The notes beneath the pieces are model-generated. The model did no database searches and was not told where the DNA came from. It worked only from the letters and a program-made list of their open reading frames with translations. Below, piece after piece: positions 1-6,486 of a stretch of 10,715 nucleotides of DNA. The translations under genes were made by a program, and so were the position numbers. The stretch comes from an uncultured Oscillospiraceae bacterium (GTDB lineage: Bacteria; Bacillota_A; Clostridia; Oscillospirales; Oscillospiraceae): the NCBI GenBank assembly GCA_910579155.1, contig CAJTTS010000101.1, positions 1 to 10,715 of the forward strand, given 5' to 3'. Position 1 is the stretch's first letter, and each line of letters begins with the position of its first letter.

Positions 1-318
1 TTTCGCCACCTGGTACATCAGCTCATAGACCTGATCCAGCAGGTACAGCCCCCGCTTGGCGTCCTCTGTCTTGGCGATCCCGGCGTTGACACTGCGGGCA
101 ATCTGGTTGATGTTATTTCCGATGTGGTGGATTTCCGTGCGCAGGGCTTTGATCTCCTGGGAGGGACGGGCCCTGACTTCCGTGCCCTCCAGCAGCCGTA
201 TGATAAACGCCCGCTTGGTCAGACCGCACTGTCCGGCGTTGTCGCACAACAGTTTATACTGCGCCGGCGTCAGTTCAATGTGCAGGTGATGCCTGCCCTT
301 TTTATCTGCTTTGCTCAA
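1..318 (-). CDS. mobC: MobC-like relaxosome accessory protein (3' end outside window)
   Basis: The frame reads from a TTG codon at 318 to the window edge without a stop, giving 106 residues. The N-terminal part (about residues 10-45, HLHIELTPAQY...KRAFIIRLLEG) looks like a ribbon-helix-helix DNA-binding segment. It is followed by the MobC signature IGNNINQIARSVN at about 66-78. MobC proteins bind at the transfer origin and help the relaxase open and nick it, so a relaxase gene is expected just beyond the left edge. The start is TTG because no ATG or GTG lies nearby in frame and an AAAGGAGG site sits at 323-330, although its 4-base spacing is short. The gene overlaps the end of the upstream PP-loop gene by 17 bp, which implies translational coupling. 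Family assignment is firm; the TTG start is likely but not certain. Confidence 0.85.
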   Translation of the reverse strand, partial: MSKADKKGRHHLHIELTPAQYKLLCDNAGQCGLTKRAFIIRLLEGTEVRARPSQEIKALRTEIHHIGNNINQIARSVNAGIAKTEDAKRGLYLLDQVYELMYQVAK

Positions 319-1075
319 GTCGCCTCCTTTTTTGCTTGGGAACGGTGCCGGATGTCTCCGCCTGGATCTCCCGCTCAAACACCTTTTCCAAATCGAACAC
401 ATTGCCATAGGGAATACCCTTCCGGCTGTAGGGTTTCATGGGCATGGGAATCTGGGCCTGCAGCTCCTTCAGCCTCTCCCAATACTGGGGGAGAAATTGG
501 TAAATTGCTTTCAGTTCTTTCTGGTTCTTGTTTTTGCAGTACCAGCAGGACACGCGATCCAGAATGTCATACAGCCGGATACCGTTTTCCTCCCAGAAAA
601 ACCCCCGCTGGTAGCAGTACGCCAGACAGTCCGCCTCCGTCATCCCGGCCTCCGCCAATGGAGAACACTTGGGGGCTTCCAGCCGCTCCAGCCGTTCCGG
701 CTCGTCTGCGGCGATGCCCACATAGTGGACTTTCGCGTCCAAGGCCACGCCATCCAGAGAGCGGGTCTTGAGCTTGGTTCCCCAGCGGCAGGGGCCTCCA
801 CACCATCCGTATCTCAGGTGGAAACCATTCTTTTTGGAGTTGACCGGCCTCTCCAGCATATGGTACAAAAACGGGACACCCGGCTTCACCTCGGTGAACC
901 GGATGCCCCGCTGCTCCAGGACCGGCTTGATGCGGTCCCGGATATCGTATATGGCCTGAAATTCCATTTCCGAATTGTAAAAGATCACTTCGTCCAATGA
1001 TATATTTTGTTCCAGTAATAGCAGCATCATGGCTAACGAGTCTTTTCCAAAGCTTACTGAGGCTACCCTGCGCAC
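302..1075 (-). CDS. PAPS reductase-like PP-loop (adenine nucleotide alpha hydrolase) protein
   Basis: This 257-aa protein starts at GTG 1075, with GGAGAGGAG about 6 bases upstream. Residues 8-13 (SFGKDS) are the pyrophosphate-binding PP-loop of the ATP pyrophosphatase/PAPS reductase superfamily. GIAADE (120-125) and CSPL (137-140) sit where PAPS reductases carry their substrate-loop motifs. Two cysteine pairs, C92/C96 in WCGGPC and C177/C180 in SCWYC, could hold an iron-sulfur cluster or zinc, as in some thiolating relatives; that is inference. Superfamily members activate a substrate by adenylation or reduce PAPS, and relatives include CysH, DndC and TtcA. The substrate here is unknown. A chromosomal sulfate-assimilation role is unlikely because no other sulfur genes are present. 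The 3' end overlaps mobC. The tail is basic (KQKRRRLEQSR). Superfamily assignment is strong; function is not known. Confidence 0.83.
   Translation of the reverse strand: MRRVASVSFGKDSLAMMLLLLEQNISLDEVIFYNSEMEFQAIYDIRDRIKPVLEQRGIRFTEVKPGVPFLYHMLERPVNSKKNGFHLRYGWCGGPCRWGTKLKTRSLDGVALDAKVHYVGIAADEPERLERLEAPKCSPLAEAGMTEADCLAYCYQRGFFWEENGIRLYDILDRVSCWYCKNKNQKELKAIYQFLPQYWERLKELQAQIPMPMKPYSRKGIPYGNVFDLEKVFEREIQAETSGTVPKQKRRRLEQSR
323..330 (-). promoter_or_regulatory. Shine-Dalgarno site for mobC
   Basis: AAAGGAGG on the minus strand lies inside the last codons of the PP-loop gene, four bases before the TTG taken as the mobC start. It is the main reason for choosing TTG, because no other start codon follows it at a workable distance. 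Confidence 0.6.
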
Positions 1076-1134
1076 GTCACGCTCCTCTCCCGGCCTCCGG
1101 CCGCTGATCTTCCGCCCGCAGGCGGCATAGGGGA

Positions 1135-1236
1135 CAGGGGGATTTCCCCCTGCAAGCGCGCCGAATGTACATCGGCGCTATGCTTGCGGTCTCACCGCCG
1201 CTGGCGGTGAGACCCTCGGGCGGGCGGTGCCCGCCC
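1135..1236. repeat. Four back-to-back perfect or near-perfect inverted repeats
   Basis: In order: CAGGGGGA/TCCCCCTG with a 2-base loop (1135-1152); GCAAGC+GCGCCGA paired with TCGGCGC+GCTTGC, 7-base loop and a 3-base bulge (1152-1187); GGTCTCACCGCC/GGCGGTGAGACC with loop GCT (1188-1214); GGGCGGGC/GCCCGCCC with loop GGT (1218-1236). Nearly every base is in a stem. None is followed by a T-tract, so these are not ordinary intrinsic terminators. Confidence 0.85.
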
Positions 1237-1390
1237 TCAAAGGAACAGGCTGCCGTTCCTGTTGGCCGCTAGGCTTCCGAAGCTTCAGATTGTAGCGGTC
1301 TACAGCCGTTGATTACAGATTGAGACAAGCTTTTACCTTCTCCCAGGTGTCGTCACAGACACCATTGCCGGGTAATTCCAGCGAATATCT

Positions 1391-1428
1391 GCCAAAAAGA
1401 AAGGCTAGGGGGTTACGCATAACCCCCT
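1391..1428 (-). terminator. Rho-independent terminator of the upstream cassette
   Basis: A 9-bp perfect stem (AGGGGGTTA/TAACCCCCT at 1407-1415 and 1420-1428, 4-base loop) begins 7 bases after the TAG of the 570-aa gene. On the minus strand it is followed by AGCC and a T-rich tail (TTTCTTTTT, down to about 1394). Orientation, strength and position fit the end of the 5923-1436 transcription unit. No T-tract follows on the plus strand. Confidence 0.8.
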
Positions 1429-1435
1429 GGCCCGG

Positions 1436-3148
1436 CTACCGTTCCTGAGACTCTTTGTGCCTGGGCTTCTTTCGCTGCACGTCAGCCTGCTCCGGCCCAC
1501 CGTACTCCCCCAGCTCCTGGATCAGCGCGGCAGCCGCCTCCTGCACAGCGGCGTTGTCCGGCAGTCCTGCGGCAAGCCCCGCCACAGCCTGGGCCAGCAT
1601 CTCTGTACCCCGTTTTCCTTCAAATTGGATGTATTGCATGGTCTGTTCGATCCACGCATGGCGTCGCCCGTCGTCCTTTTGGAGCGGATAGCACTGGTGC
1701 ATAAAGTCATAGTACCGGGCGGCAAACCGGCCCGGCGTGGCGGAGGGGAAGCAGGGATTGTCCCACTCCGCGAAGGAAACCGTGGACAAAAGCTGGCGGC
1801 CATCGCCGAGCTGTTCCTGCACACGCACAAGGTCAAAGCCGATCTCACGGGAGACACGGGCCAGAATGCCCATGACCTCTGGATTGTCCCGAAGCCGCTC
1901 CATCCGAACAAAGTCGGTGACCAGATAATTTTTTCCCTGCCGGACGTGGAGGATGTCGGCGGCGCTCATGCCATCCGTGCTCTCCAGCCCCAGGGTCAGG
2001 CGGGCAGGGGGCTGACCGTCCACACCGGGCTCGGCGGTTTCGCTGTTGTAGGGCATACCCCGCAGCTCGTCAAACCGGGCCTTGGCCGCGTCAAAGGAAT
2101 CGAAGTGTTCCAAGGGAGAGCGGTTTTCGGCGTTTTCCGCCCAGGTTTTCAAGTCCGCAATGATGTAAAGACGCCAGCCAGCCTCCTTCTGGGGCGGTTC
2201 CCGCACAGCTTCCGCCTGCTCCGGCACTTGCGCGGGCTGCTCCACAGGCAGGGGCCGGAGACAGTCCAGGTGCTTGGCAGCCCAGATGGCGTTGTCGTTG
2301 AGCTGTCGCTGCCATGCCCCTACGCTGGGTGCCCATTTGAAGCCGCTGTGCCGCATGGCGGAGCAGGTATCCCGATCCGGCTTTTCATCGAAGAACACCT
2401 GGAGCCGGTTGGCCTCCCGGTTCATTTTTACCTCGCCGCCCTCGAAAGCCCAGCCCTCATATTCGGTTTCAGCTTTATGAGACAGTTCCTCGATCCGTTT
2501 CTTTGTCTGCCGGATCACGGCGCTGTTGTTGGTCAGAAGATAGCCCTCATAGGGCTTGGGCTCAGACCGCCAGCTCCGGGCCATACCGGCCTTCAGATTT
2601 TCAATCTCCTCGGCGGACAGATGGGAACAGCCCTCCAGGGTTCCATGCTTACGGTAGTAGGCATTCACCGTTTTCATCTTGTCCTGGAAAGCCTCCAGGC
2701 TGGCCAGCTTGGCTTTCAGCTTGTCCACGGCGGCGGGGTCGTCGGCGCTGATGCCGCCCCTGCCGGTGCCCCGGATCTTGTCCAGAATGCCCCGGATCTG
2801 CCGGTACTCCTCCATAGCCGCCGCATCCGCTTGGTTCTGCTTCTCCTTTTTGCGGACCGGGAAATTGCTCCCTCCAGCCACCAGGATGGAGGGCACCCGA
2901 GTGGCAATCTCATTGCGCCGGTTGATGTTGTCCGCCAGCTTCCGGGCGAAGGCGTCCAGCAGGCTGTCAATCTTGTCGTGGTGGATAGGGTCCACCCGCT
3001 GCTTCTGCCGCTCCGCCAGGGCGGCGGCCTCATCCACCTCGGCGCGGTAGGACTGGGTGGCCCGCCCCGGCACATAGCTGAAAAGGCTGTTCATCTCGTT
3101 GGCCCGCCTGGCCAGGTCTTCGTTGATGGGATAATAATTTACACTCAT
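1436..3148 (-). CDS. Large multi-module mobile-element protein, function unknown
   Basis: This 570-aa protein has no signal peptide or membrane segment. Residues 1-215 form a charged, helical module (YYPINEDLARRANEMNS..., RVDPIHHDKIDSLLDAFARKL, FPVRKKEKQ, GGISADDP) of a type I recognise as widespread in Firmicute conjugative elements. Residues 241-290 contain a compact module with NRLQVFFDEKPD and HSGFKWAPSVGAWQRQL, a motif that recurs in phage and element proteins. A Pro/Glu-rich linker (about 300-322) leads to a third module (about 323-450, YIIADLKTWAENA, SPLEHFDSFDAAKARFDELRG) resembling the domains appended to large polyvalent mobile-element proteins. The C-terminus is Ala-rich and ends in a basic tail (RKKPRHKESQER). 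The ATG overlaps the stop of the DNA methyltransferase as ATGA, so translation is probably coupled. A role in establishment or antirestriction is plausible from context only; I cannot assign a biochemical function. Confidence 0.8.
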   Translation of the reverse strand: MSVNYYPINEDLARRANEMNSLFSYVPGRATQSYRAEVDEAAALAERQKQRVDPIHHDKIDSLLDAFARKLADNINRRNEIATRVPSILVAGGSNFPVRKKEKQNQADAAAMEEYRQIRGILDKIRGTGRGGISADDPAAVDKLKAKLASLEAFQDKMKTVNAYYRKHGTLEGCSHLSAEEIENLKAGMARSWRSEPKPYEGYLLTNNSAVIRQTKKRIEELSHKAETEYEGWAFEGGEVKMNREANRLQVFFDEKPDRDTCSAMRHSGFKWAPSVGAWQRQLNDNAIWAAKHLDCLRPLPVEQPAQVPEQAEAVREPPQKEAGWRLYIIADLKTWAENAENRSPLEHFDSFDAAKARFDELRGMPYNSETAEPGVDGQPPARLTLGLESTDGMSAADILHVRQGKNYLVTDFVRMERLRDNPEVMGILARVSREIGFDLVRVQEQLGDGRQLLSTVSFAEWDNPCFPSATPGRFAARYYDFMHQCYPLQKDDGRRHAWIEQTMQYIQFEGKRGTEMLAQAVAGLAAGLPDNAAVQEAAAALIQELGEYGGPEQADVQRKKPRHKESQER

Positions 3149-3879
3149 GCCGCCTGTCTCAGTTCAGTCTCAATGCGCTCCACCGCCAGCCTGGCATACT
3201 CGTCGCTCATCTCGATGCCGGTGGCCTCGTAACCTTCCAGCACAGCGGCCAGTACCGTGGTGCCGGACCCGGCGAAGGGGTCCAGGATGTGGCCTCCCGG
3301 CTCGGTAATCTTTACAATGTCCCGCATGAGCTGCAGGGGCTTCTCCGTCAGGTGGATGCGGTTCTGGGGATTGCCGTACTTGAACACCCCCGGCAGGCAG
3401 GGGACGGGGCGGTTGATGGGCATATCGCCGTTGGACCCCCAGACGATGTACTCGGCCTGCTGGCGGAAGCGGCCCTTCTGGGGGCGGGAGTTGCCCTTGT
3501 CCCACACAGCGGTGCCCCGCCAGATCCAGCCCGCCCACTGCAGGGCGTCGGAGGCGGCGGGGAGCTGCCGCCAGTCGATGAACATACACACCGGGGCACC
3601 GGGCTTGCACAGCTTTCTGGCGTCGGCCAGCCACTCCGCCGCCCAGCGGGTCCAGGAGCGCTGGTCCTTGGCGTCTCCCTCGAAGTCAGGGGGAGCGCCC
3701 GCGCCCATGCTGGAATACTTCTTGGCGGTGGACTTGTTTTTCTCCGCCTGGGTGCGGCCCCCGGAGGCGTAGGGCGGGTCGGTGACAACGGCGTCGAAGG
3801 AACCGGGGGCAAAGCCCGGCAGCAGCTTCAGGGAGTCGCCGTGGATGATTTGCCAGCGGGAATCAACGTTCATGGGCAT
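3145..3879 (-). CDS. Orphan DNA methyltransferase, beta-class, probably N6-adenine
   Basis: The protein is about 244 aa. The catalytic motif DPPY (residues 34-37, TDPPYASGG) precedes the AdoMet-binding motif DPFAGSGTT (about 200-208). This order defines the beta class, and DPPY suggests methylation of adenine N6, although cytosine N4 is possible. TEKP just before the AdoMet motif is typical of the family. The two motifs are separated by the probable target-recognition region (about 45-190). No restriction endonuclease is nearby, so it is an orphan enzyme that probably masks the element's DNA from host restriction. The start is ATG 3879 (MPMNVDSRW...), with AAAGGA a few bases upstream. ATG 3873 is equally possible, since the Shine-Dalgarno spacing is about 4 or 10 bases respectively. 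The frame opens further upstream, but that stretch overlaps the previous gene and lacks a ribosome site. Confidence 0.9.
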   Translation of the reverse strand: MPMNVDSRWQIIHGDSLKLLPGFAPGSFDAVVTDPPYASGGRTQAEKNKSTAKKYSSMGAGAPPDFEGDAKDQRSWTRWAAEWLADARKLCKPGAPVCMFIDWRQLPAASDALQWAGWIWRGTAVWDKGNSRPQKGRFRQQAEYIVWGSNGDMPINRPVPCLPGVFKYGNPQNRIHLTEKPLQLMRDIVKITEPGGHILDPFAGSGTTVLAAVLEGYEATGIEMSDEYARLAVERIETELRQAA

Positions 3880-4453
3880 CTTTTCCTTTCTTTTCGTGAG
3901 ATTTTTTGGGTTGGGTGTGGTCGGACAGCTCGGTCTCCACATACTCGCTGATGATGTTGAGAGCCTTGTAATAGTCCCCGCAGGTGGTGACGCGCTGGAC
4001 CATGTGGTTAACCAGCTCCCCCATGCCTGCCTCCTTCAGCAGCGCGGAGGCCCGGCCCATAATGCCGAAAATATTGCCGTCCACACCAAGCAGTCTCATG
4101 GTGGGCTTTTGTCGAGGCGGTTCCTGGATAAAGCCCCCCAGCCTGTTGGGCACATAATCGGACAGCCAGGTTCCGCCGAATTGGGCATGGGTCTGGATGC
4201 GCCACATGGCCAGCTTGCCCATCTCCAGCTCCACCCCCTCGAAGGGGAACAGCAGGCAGGTGAGTTCGCCATGCTGGAACAGGGACACGTCATCCAGCTT
4301 GAACAGGCTTCCGTTCCGCAGGATACCCGCCTCGGTGAGCATATCGTTGATGCCGTCCACCCATTCCTGGGTGTCGCCGCCGCAGCCCTGGAGGACGAGG
4401 CCCTCCTGGTCCCCCATGCGGCGCAGGTCGTCTGTCGTAATTTGCTTTACCAT
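3863..4453 (-). CDS. Two-module conserved mobile-element protein, function unknown
   Basis: This 196-aa protein starts at ATG 4453. AGGAGAGG lies 8 bases upstream, which outweighs the longer open frame reaching about 5000, where the reading is a shadow of two other genes. Residues 1-110 (MVKQITTDDLRRM, GCGGDTQEWVDGINDML, FEGVELEMGKLAMWRI) look like a soluble alpha/beta module. Residues 118-168 (TMRLLGVDGNIFGIMGRASALLKEAG, then a CGDYYKALNIISEYV helix) match a short domain I have seen as a free-standing phage or element protein, with the pattern LxGxDGNxFxIxGR. This therefore looks like a fusion. A Lys-rich tail follows (QPKKSHEKKGKDAHER). It lies 5 bases after the preceding gene's stop and overlaps the methyltransferase start, so it is part of the same operon. 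No function can be assigned. Confidence 0.75.
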   Translation of the reverse strand: MVKQITTDDLRRMGDQEGLVLQGCGGDTQEWVDGINDMLTEAGILRNGSLFKLDDVSLFQHGELTCLLFPFEGVELEMGKLAMWRIQTHAQFGGTWLSDYVPNRLGGFIQEPPRQKPTMRLLGVDGNIFGIMGRASALLKEAGMGELVNHMVQRVTTCGDYYKALNIISEYVETELSDHTQPKKSHEKKGKDAHER

Positions 4454-4458
4454 ATTGC

Positions 4459-4827
4459 TTACCTCTCCTGGCCCCGTTTTAGACGGGGCGGTGTGTGCTT
4501 TACCGATGACTCGGGAGACTTCAGCGTGATGAATTTCCCCCGTTGCTGGAGATGCCAGGTCATGTTGCCGATCTTCTCGCCGTGGGTCTTGTCCTGCTCC
4601 TCCATCCAAAAACACAGGACCGCCTTCAGCGGGTCGTCTAGCTGGAGCAGCGTGGCCGCGTCCTCCTCGGAGCAGGCACAGGCCAGCTCGTCCCGGAGCT
4701 GCTGGGCGGCGGTGATCTCCGGGGCCAGCGCGATCAGCTCGTCGGCGGTCTTGCCCCGAAGTCCGGCCACATAATCCTGATAGTTTTGGTCCAGCCGCAC
4801 TTGCAAAATATCGTTTTGATCTGTCAC
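4459..4827 (-). CDS. Small conserved element protein, DUF3848-like
   Basis: This 122-aa acidic helical protein starts at GTG 4827, which overlaps the previous gene's TGA as GTGA. The body (DYVAGLRGKTADELIALAPEI, then LLQLDDPLKAVLCFWMEEQ) has the pattern of DUF3848-type proteins of Firmicute elements: a Tyr/Trp-Leu stretch, a P/D-E-L/I-I helix, and LL..x(D/P)PL..V followed by acidic residues. I give that family only tentatively. The last 25 residues are basic and proline-containing (HTPPRLKRGQER), and the final codons carry the Shine-Dalgarno site of the next gene. Function unknown. Tight spacing on both sides places it in the 5923-1436 operon. Confidence 0.72.
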   Translation of the reverse strand: MTDQNDILQVRLDQNYQDYVAGLRGKTADELIALAPEITAAQQLRDELACACSEEDAATLLQLDDPLKAVLCFWMEEQDKTHGEKIGNMTWHLQQRGKFITLKSPESSVKHTPPRLKRGQER

Positions 4828-5303
4828 CGCTCAGCCCCCGATTTCCGTTTTGAAGTATGCTTGGCGGGTTTCCGTGCCGGTGCATCCGACGCCCGCTCCG
4901 GCATCCGCTCCCGGAACACATCCAGGTAATTGCCCGCAGACCGCCGCAGGGCGTCATAATCGGCGGCGGTGGGCTGAAACGCGTACCACTCCAATGTGCC
5001 ACGGTCGCTCCAGATATGGGGCGATACCCCTTGAGGGAAATTGGGGTTGCCGGGGACCAACTTCATGCCGAGTACGTCCTCAAGGCGCAGGATAAGCCTG
5101 TCCACCTCCCCCTCCGTGCGCTTCAGAACTGTCAGCTGCAGGGCTTCATACCGGCCCGCATAGCCCATGGTCACGAATTCGGCCCGCGCCCGCAGATCTC
5201 CGCCCAAATCCCCCAGGCAGGCCCGGCCCACAAACGTGGGATTTTGGATGATCTCCCCGTCGCCAAACAGCCTGCGGAGCTCCGCTTCAAAGAAATTGCT
5301 CAC
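4824..5303 (-). CDS. Conserved mobile-element protein, function unknown
   Basis: This 159-aa protein starts at GTG 5303. A near-perfect AAAGGAGGTGAAACG lies directly before it, and the start overlaps the upstream stop as GTGA. The order FFEAELRRLFGDG, PTFVGRACLGDLG, RAEFVTMGYAGRYEALQLTVL, PGNPNFPQGVSPHIW and LEWYAFQPT is, as far as I recall, a recurring element protein in gut Clostridia. I do not know a named domain for it. The first two thirds look like an alpha+beta fold with a conserved Trp/Tyr/Gly-rich patch. The last about 25 residues are a basic, probably disordered tail (PARKPAKHTSKRKSGAER). There is no membrane segment or signal peptide. It is in the same operon as its neighbours. Confidence 0.78.
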   Translation of the reverse strand: MSNFFEAELRRLFGDGEIIQNPTFVGRACLGDLGGDLRARAEFVTMGYAGRYEALQLTVLKRTEGEVDRLILRLEDVLGMKLVPGNPNFPQGVSPHIWSDRGTLEWYAFQPTAADYDALRRSAGNYLDVFRERMPERASDAPARKPAKHTSKRKSGAER

Positions 5304-5923
5304 CGTTTCACCTCCTTTCGCTTCTGTTTTTCAACCCCTTCCGGCTGGCGGGGGCGCAGCTCATCCCGGCCAGCCCCGCGCACCACTGTGCGTGTGTTTC
5401 CGTCCAGAATAAAGCCGTCCGGGGTGCTGTTACACACCTCCTCGCCGCTGAGCACCACGACGCGGCCCAGAAGATGCACATCTCCAATCACTTTTCCGTA
5501 CACACAGCAGCAGCCGGACAGCCTGGGAGCCCGCTCCGGGTTTTCCGGTGCAACCAGGATCATGCTTGCTCCCGAGGCCCTGGCGTCGCCCCACATCGTC
5601 GCGCCCCTGAGATATGCCTCATCCTCAGCCCGGGCGTTGCCGAACAGCGTGGAGCCGTGGGAGGCGTAGGCGCGGCCGCAGATAACGGCCCTTCTCCGCA
5701 GGGTGGAGCCCCTGTCCACGACGCTGTCCCCAGCGGCGACGGCATCGTCGTAGACCCAGGCGTCGTCCCCCGGCACGAAGGACAGGTTTCCCTCGTGCTC
5801 CACAAAGCCGCCCAGGTCGCCAGCCTTCACCGCAGCGCCCACATCCCGCAGGGCGCGGATGCGGTGGAGGAAAGGGTATTCCTCGTGGGCGATGCCGGTG
5901 ATCTCAAATTTTTGATTCGTCAT
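5300..5923 (-). CDS. Left-handed beta-helix (hexapeptide-like) repeat protein
   Basis: This 207-aa protein starts at ATG 5923 with AAAGGAG just upstream. After an N-terminal cap (HRIRALRDVG, then AGDLGGFVE at 34-42) come short repeats with alternating Ala/Val/Gly/Asp, for example GDDAWVYDDAVAAGDSVV, RRAVICGRAYASHGSTL, GNARAEDEAYLRGATMWGDA (about 52-118) and VYGKVIGDVHLLGRVVVLSG (about 131-150). This is the spacing of stacked left-handed beta-helix coils. The GDLGGF cap followed by such coils is the arrangement of YdcK-type and phage-encoded beta-helix proteins. No transferase active site is evident, so it may be a scaffold. CCC at 128-130 is unusual. The tail is basic (VEKQKRKEVKR). Its start overlaps the previous gene by 20 bp and its stop overlaps the next start as GTGA. 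Confidence 0.78.
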   Translation of the reverse strand: MTNQKFEITGIAHEEYPFLHRIRALRDVGAAVKAGDLGGFVEHEGNLSFVPGDDAWVYDDAVAAGDSVVDRGSTLRRRAVICGRAYASHGSTLFGNARAEDEAYLRGATMWGDARASGASMILVAPENPERAPRLSGCCCVYGKVIGDVHLLGRVVVLSGEEVCNSTPDGFILDGNTRTVVRGAGRDELRPRQPEGVEKQKRKEVKR

Positions 5924-6134
5924 GTTTCTCCTTTTCCACCCCTTTGGTTGTAATCATGCCGTCCCTGCGGTAAAATGGGCAGGTAGGGCACAGTGTATGG
6001 TTGGGCAGCTCATAGTGCCTGCCCGTGCACAGACACGCCCGGTTTTCGCAGCCCCCGGTCACACGCCAGGGAGCGCTTTCCCGCTTCAGGCTGTGGGCAC
6101 AGGTCCGATAGGTGTGAGAATAATTTGGCTTCAT
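5904..6134 (-). CDS. Small Cys-rich protein, possible zinc-binding
   Basis: This 76-aa protein starts at ATG 6134, with GGGAG 8 bases upstream. It has six cysteines (C12, C29, C34, C36, C49 and C52) and three histidines between residues 14 and 46. They include CxC (34-36) and CxxC (49-52, LCPTCPFY), an arrangement compatible with a small zinc-binding domain. The order TCAHSLKR, CENRACLC, TLCPTCPFYRRDG suggests a treble-clef or ribbon-like fold; this is inference. The last 15 residues are charged (VEKEKHDESKI) and overlap the start of the beta-helix gene by 20 bp. It lies 42 bases after the previous gene. No named family recognised. Confidence 0.68.
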   Translation of the reverse strand: MKPNYSHTYRTCAHSLKRESAPWRVTGGCENRACLCTGRHYELPNHTLCPTCPFYRRDGMITTKGVEKEKHDESKI

Positions 6135-6176
6135 CGGCTCATCTCCCTGTGGGCGGATTTTTATAAGATGTGAGGA

Positions 6177-6434
6177 TCACCACCGCAGGTGCTCCTCCGC
6201 GCCGCAGCGGCGGCAGGTCAGGGTGCTGGTCCCGTTCTCCGGGTCGGCGTGTTCCTTCCACAGATGGCCTTTGGCCTCGCATACCATCAGGGTTTCCATG
6301 CACTTCCGGACCTCGCCGACCTCACCAATTCGAAGCACCTCGTAAGGCGGCACAGGCAGACCATGTTCCCGGTAACAGTTGGCCATGGCCTGCAGCTCCG
6401 CCTCGAACGCTGCGGTGCTTGTGTAGTCAGCCAC
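6177..6434 (-). CDS. Small zinc-ribbon-like protein, start uncertain
   Basis: From GTG 6434 the protein is 85 aa. A GGAG six bases upstream supports this start. The C-terminal half (CEAKGHLWKEH, about ten residues, then LTCRRCGAEEHLRW) is a small Cys/His ribbon like that of DUF1660-type phage proteins, probably binding zinc. The N-terminal half is helical, with PPYEVLRIGEVGEVRKCMETLM. The frame stays open for 15 more protein-like codons upstream (ISADIQIDRTELERR) to an ATC codon at 6479. That codon sits exactly 7 bases after a much better Shine-Dalgarno site (AAAGGGGG, 6487-6494), and a TGA blocks the frame beyond. The original start may therefore have been ATG at 6479, now ATC. Function unknown. 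Confidence 0.65.
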   Translation of the reverse strand: MADYTSTAAFEAELQAMANCYREHGLPVPPYEVLRIGEVGEVRKCMETLMVCEAKGHLWKEHADPENGTSTLTCRRCGAEEHLRW

Positions 6435-6486
6435 ACGCCGCTCCAGCTCCGTCCGGTCGATTTGAATATCTGCGCTGATTTTTCAT

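Larger units (their letters stand above)
1076..1435. other. Structured intergenic region; candidate transfer origin or structured leader
   Basis: No gene is visible in these 360 bases. The part nearest the PP-loop gene is packed with inverted repeats: 1091-1103 (5 bp), 1112-1125 (5 bp), 1135-1152 (8 bp), 1152-1187 (6+7 bp), 1188-1214 (12 bp), 1218-1236 (8 bp) and 1244-1263 (6 bp). Further out lie TGTAG/CTACA at 1291-1304, GGTGTC/GACACC at 1346-1363, and a terminator hairpin at 1407-1428. CAGATTG is repeated directly at 1286 and 1316. The region lies upstream of an operon that contains mobC, a usual place for an origin of transfer. I could not identify a nic site or a convincing sigma-70 promoter by eye; TACAAT at about 1287-1292 on the minus strand lacks a good -35. 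The oriT role is inference. Confidence 0.45.

Noticed and set aside
302..1000. Plus-strand open frames opposite the PP-loop gene
   Set aside because: The minus frame carries the intact SFGKDS motif and correct family order; the plus frames show no domain and no start signal.
1135..1236. Hairpin cluster as a CRISPR array or intrinsic terminators
   Set aside because: The stems differ in sequence, with no repeat-spacer periodicity and no T-tracts.
1281..1333. Sigma-70 promoter for the PP-loop/mobC operon (TACAAT or TTGTCT with TGTAGA, minus strand)
   Set aside because: Only one element of each pair resembles consensus, so I do not list it as a feature; a promoter is expected somewhere in this gap after the terminator.
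1457..3232. Long plus-strand open frame of 591 codons opposite the 570-aa gene
   Set aside because: It is the antisense shadow of a GC-rich gene: it lacks a ribosome site, has low-complexity Gly/Leu/Pro/Arg composition, and the minus strand has a coherent protein with coupled neighbours.
3880..3942. Longer start for the DNA methyltransferase at 3942
   Set aside because: It adds 21 residues unlike the family, lacks a ribosome site and lies inside the upstream gene; ATG 3879 or 3873 follows AAAGGA.
4454..5002. N-terminal extension of the two-module protein to 5002
   Set aside because: It overlaps two well-supported genes completely, reads as Arg/Pro-rich shadow sequence, and the Shine-Dalgarno site at ATG 4453 decides the start.
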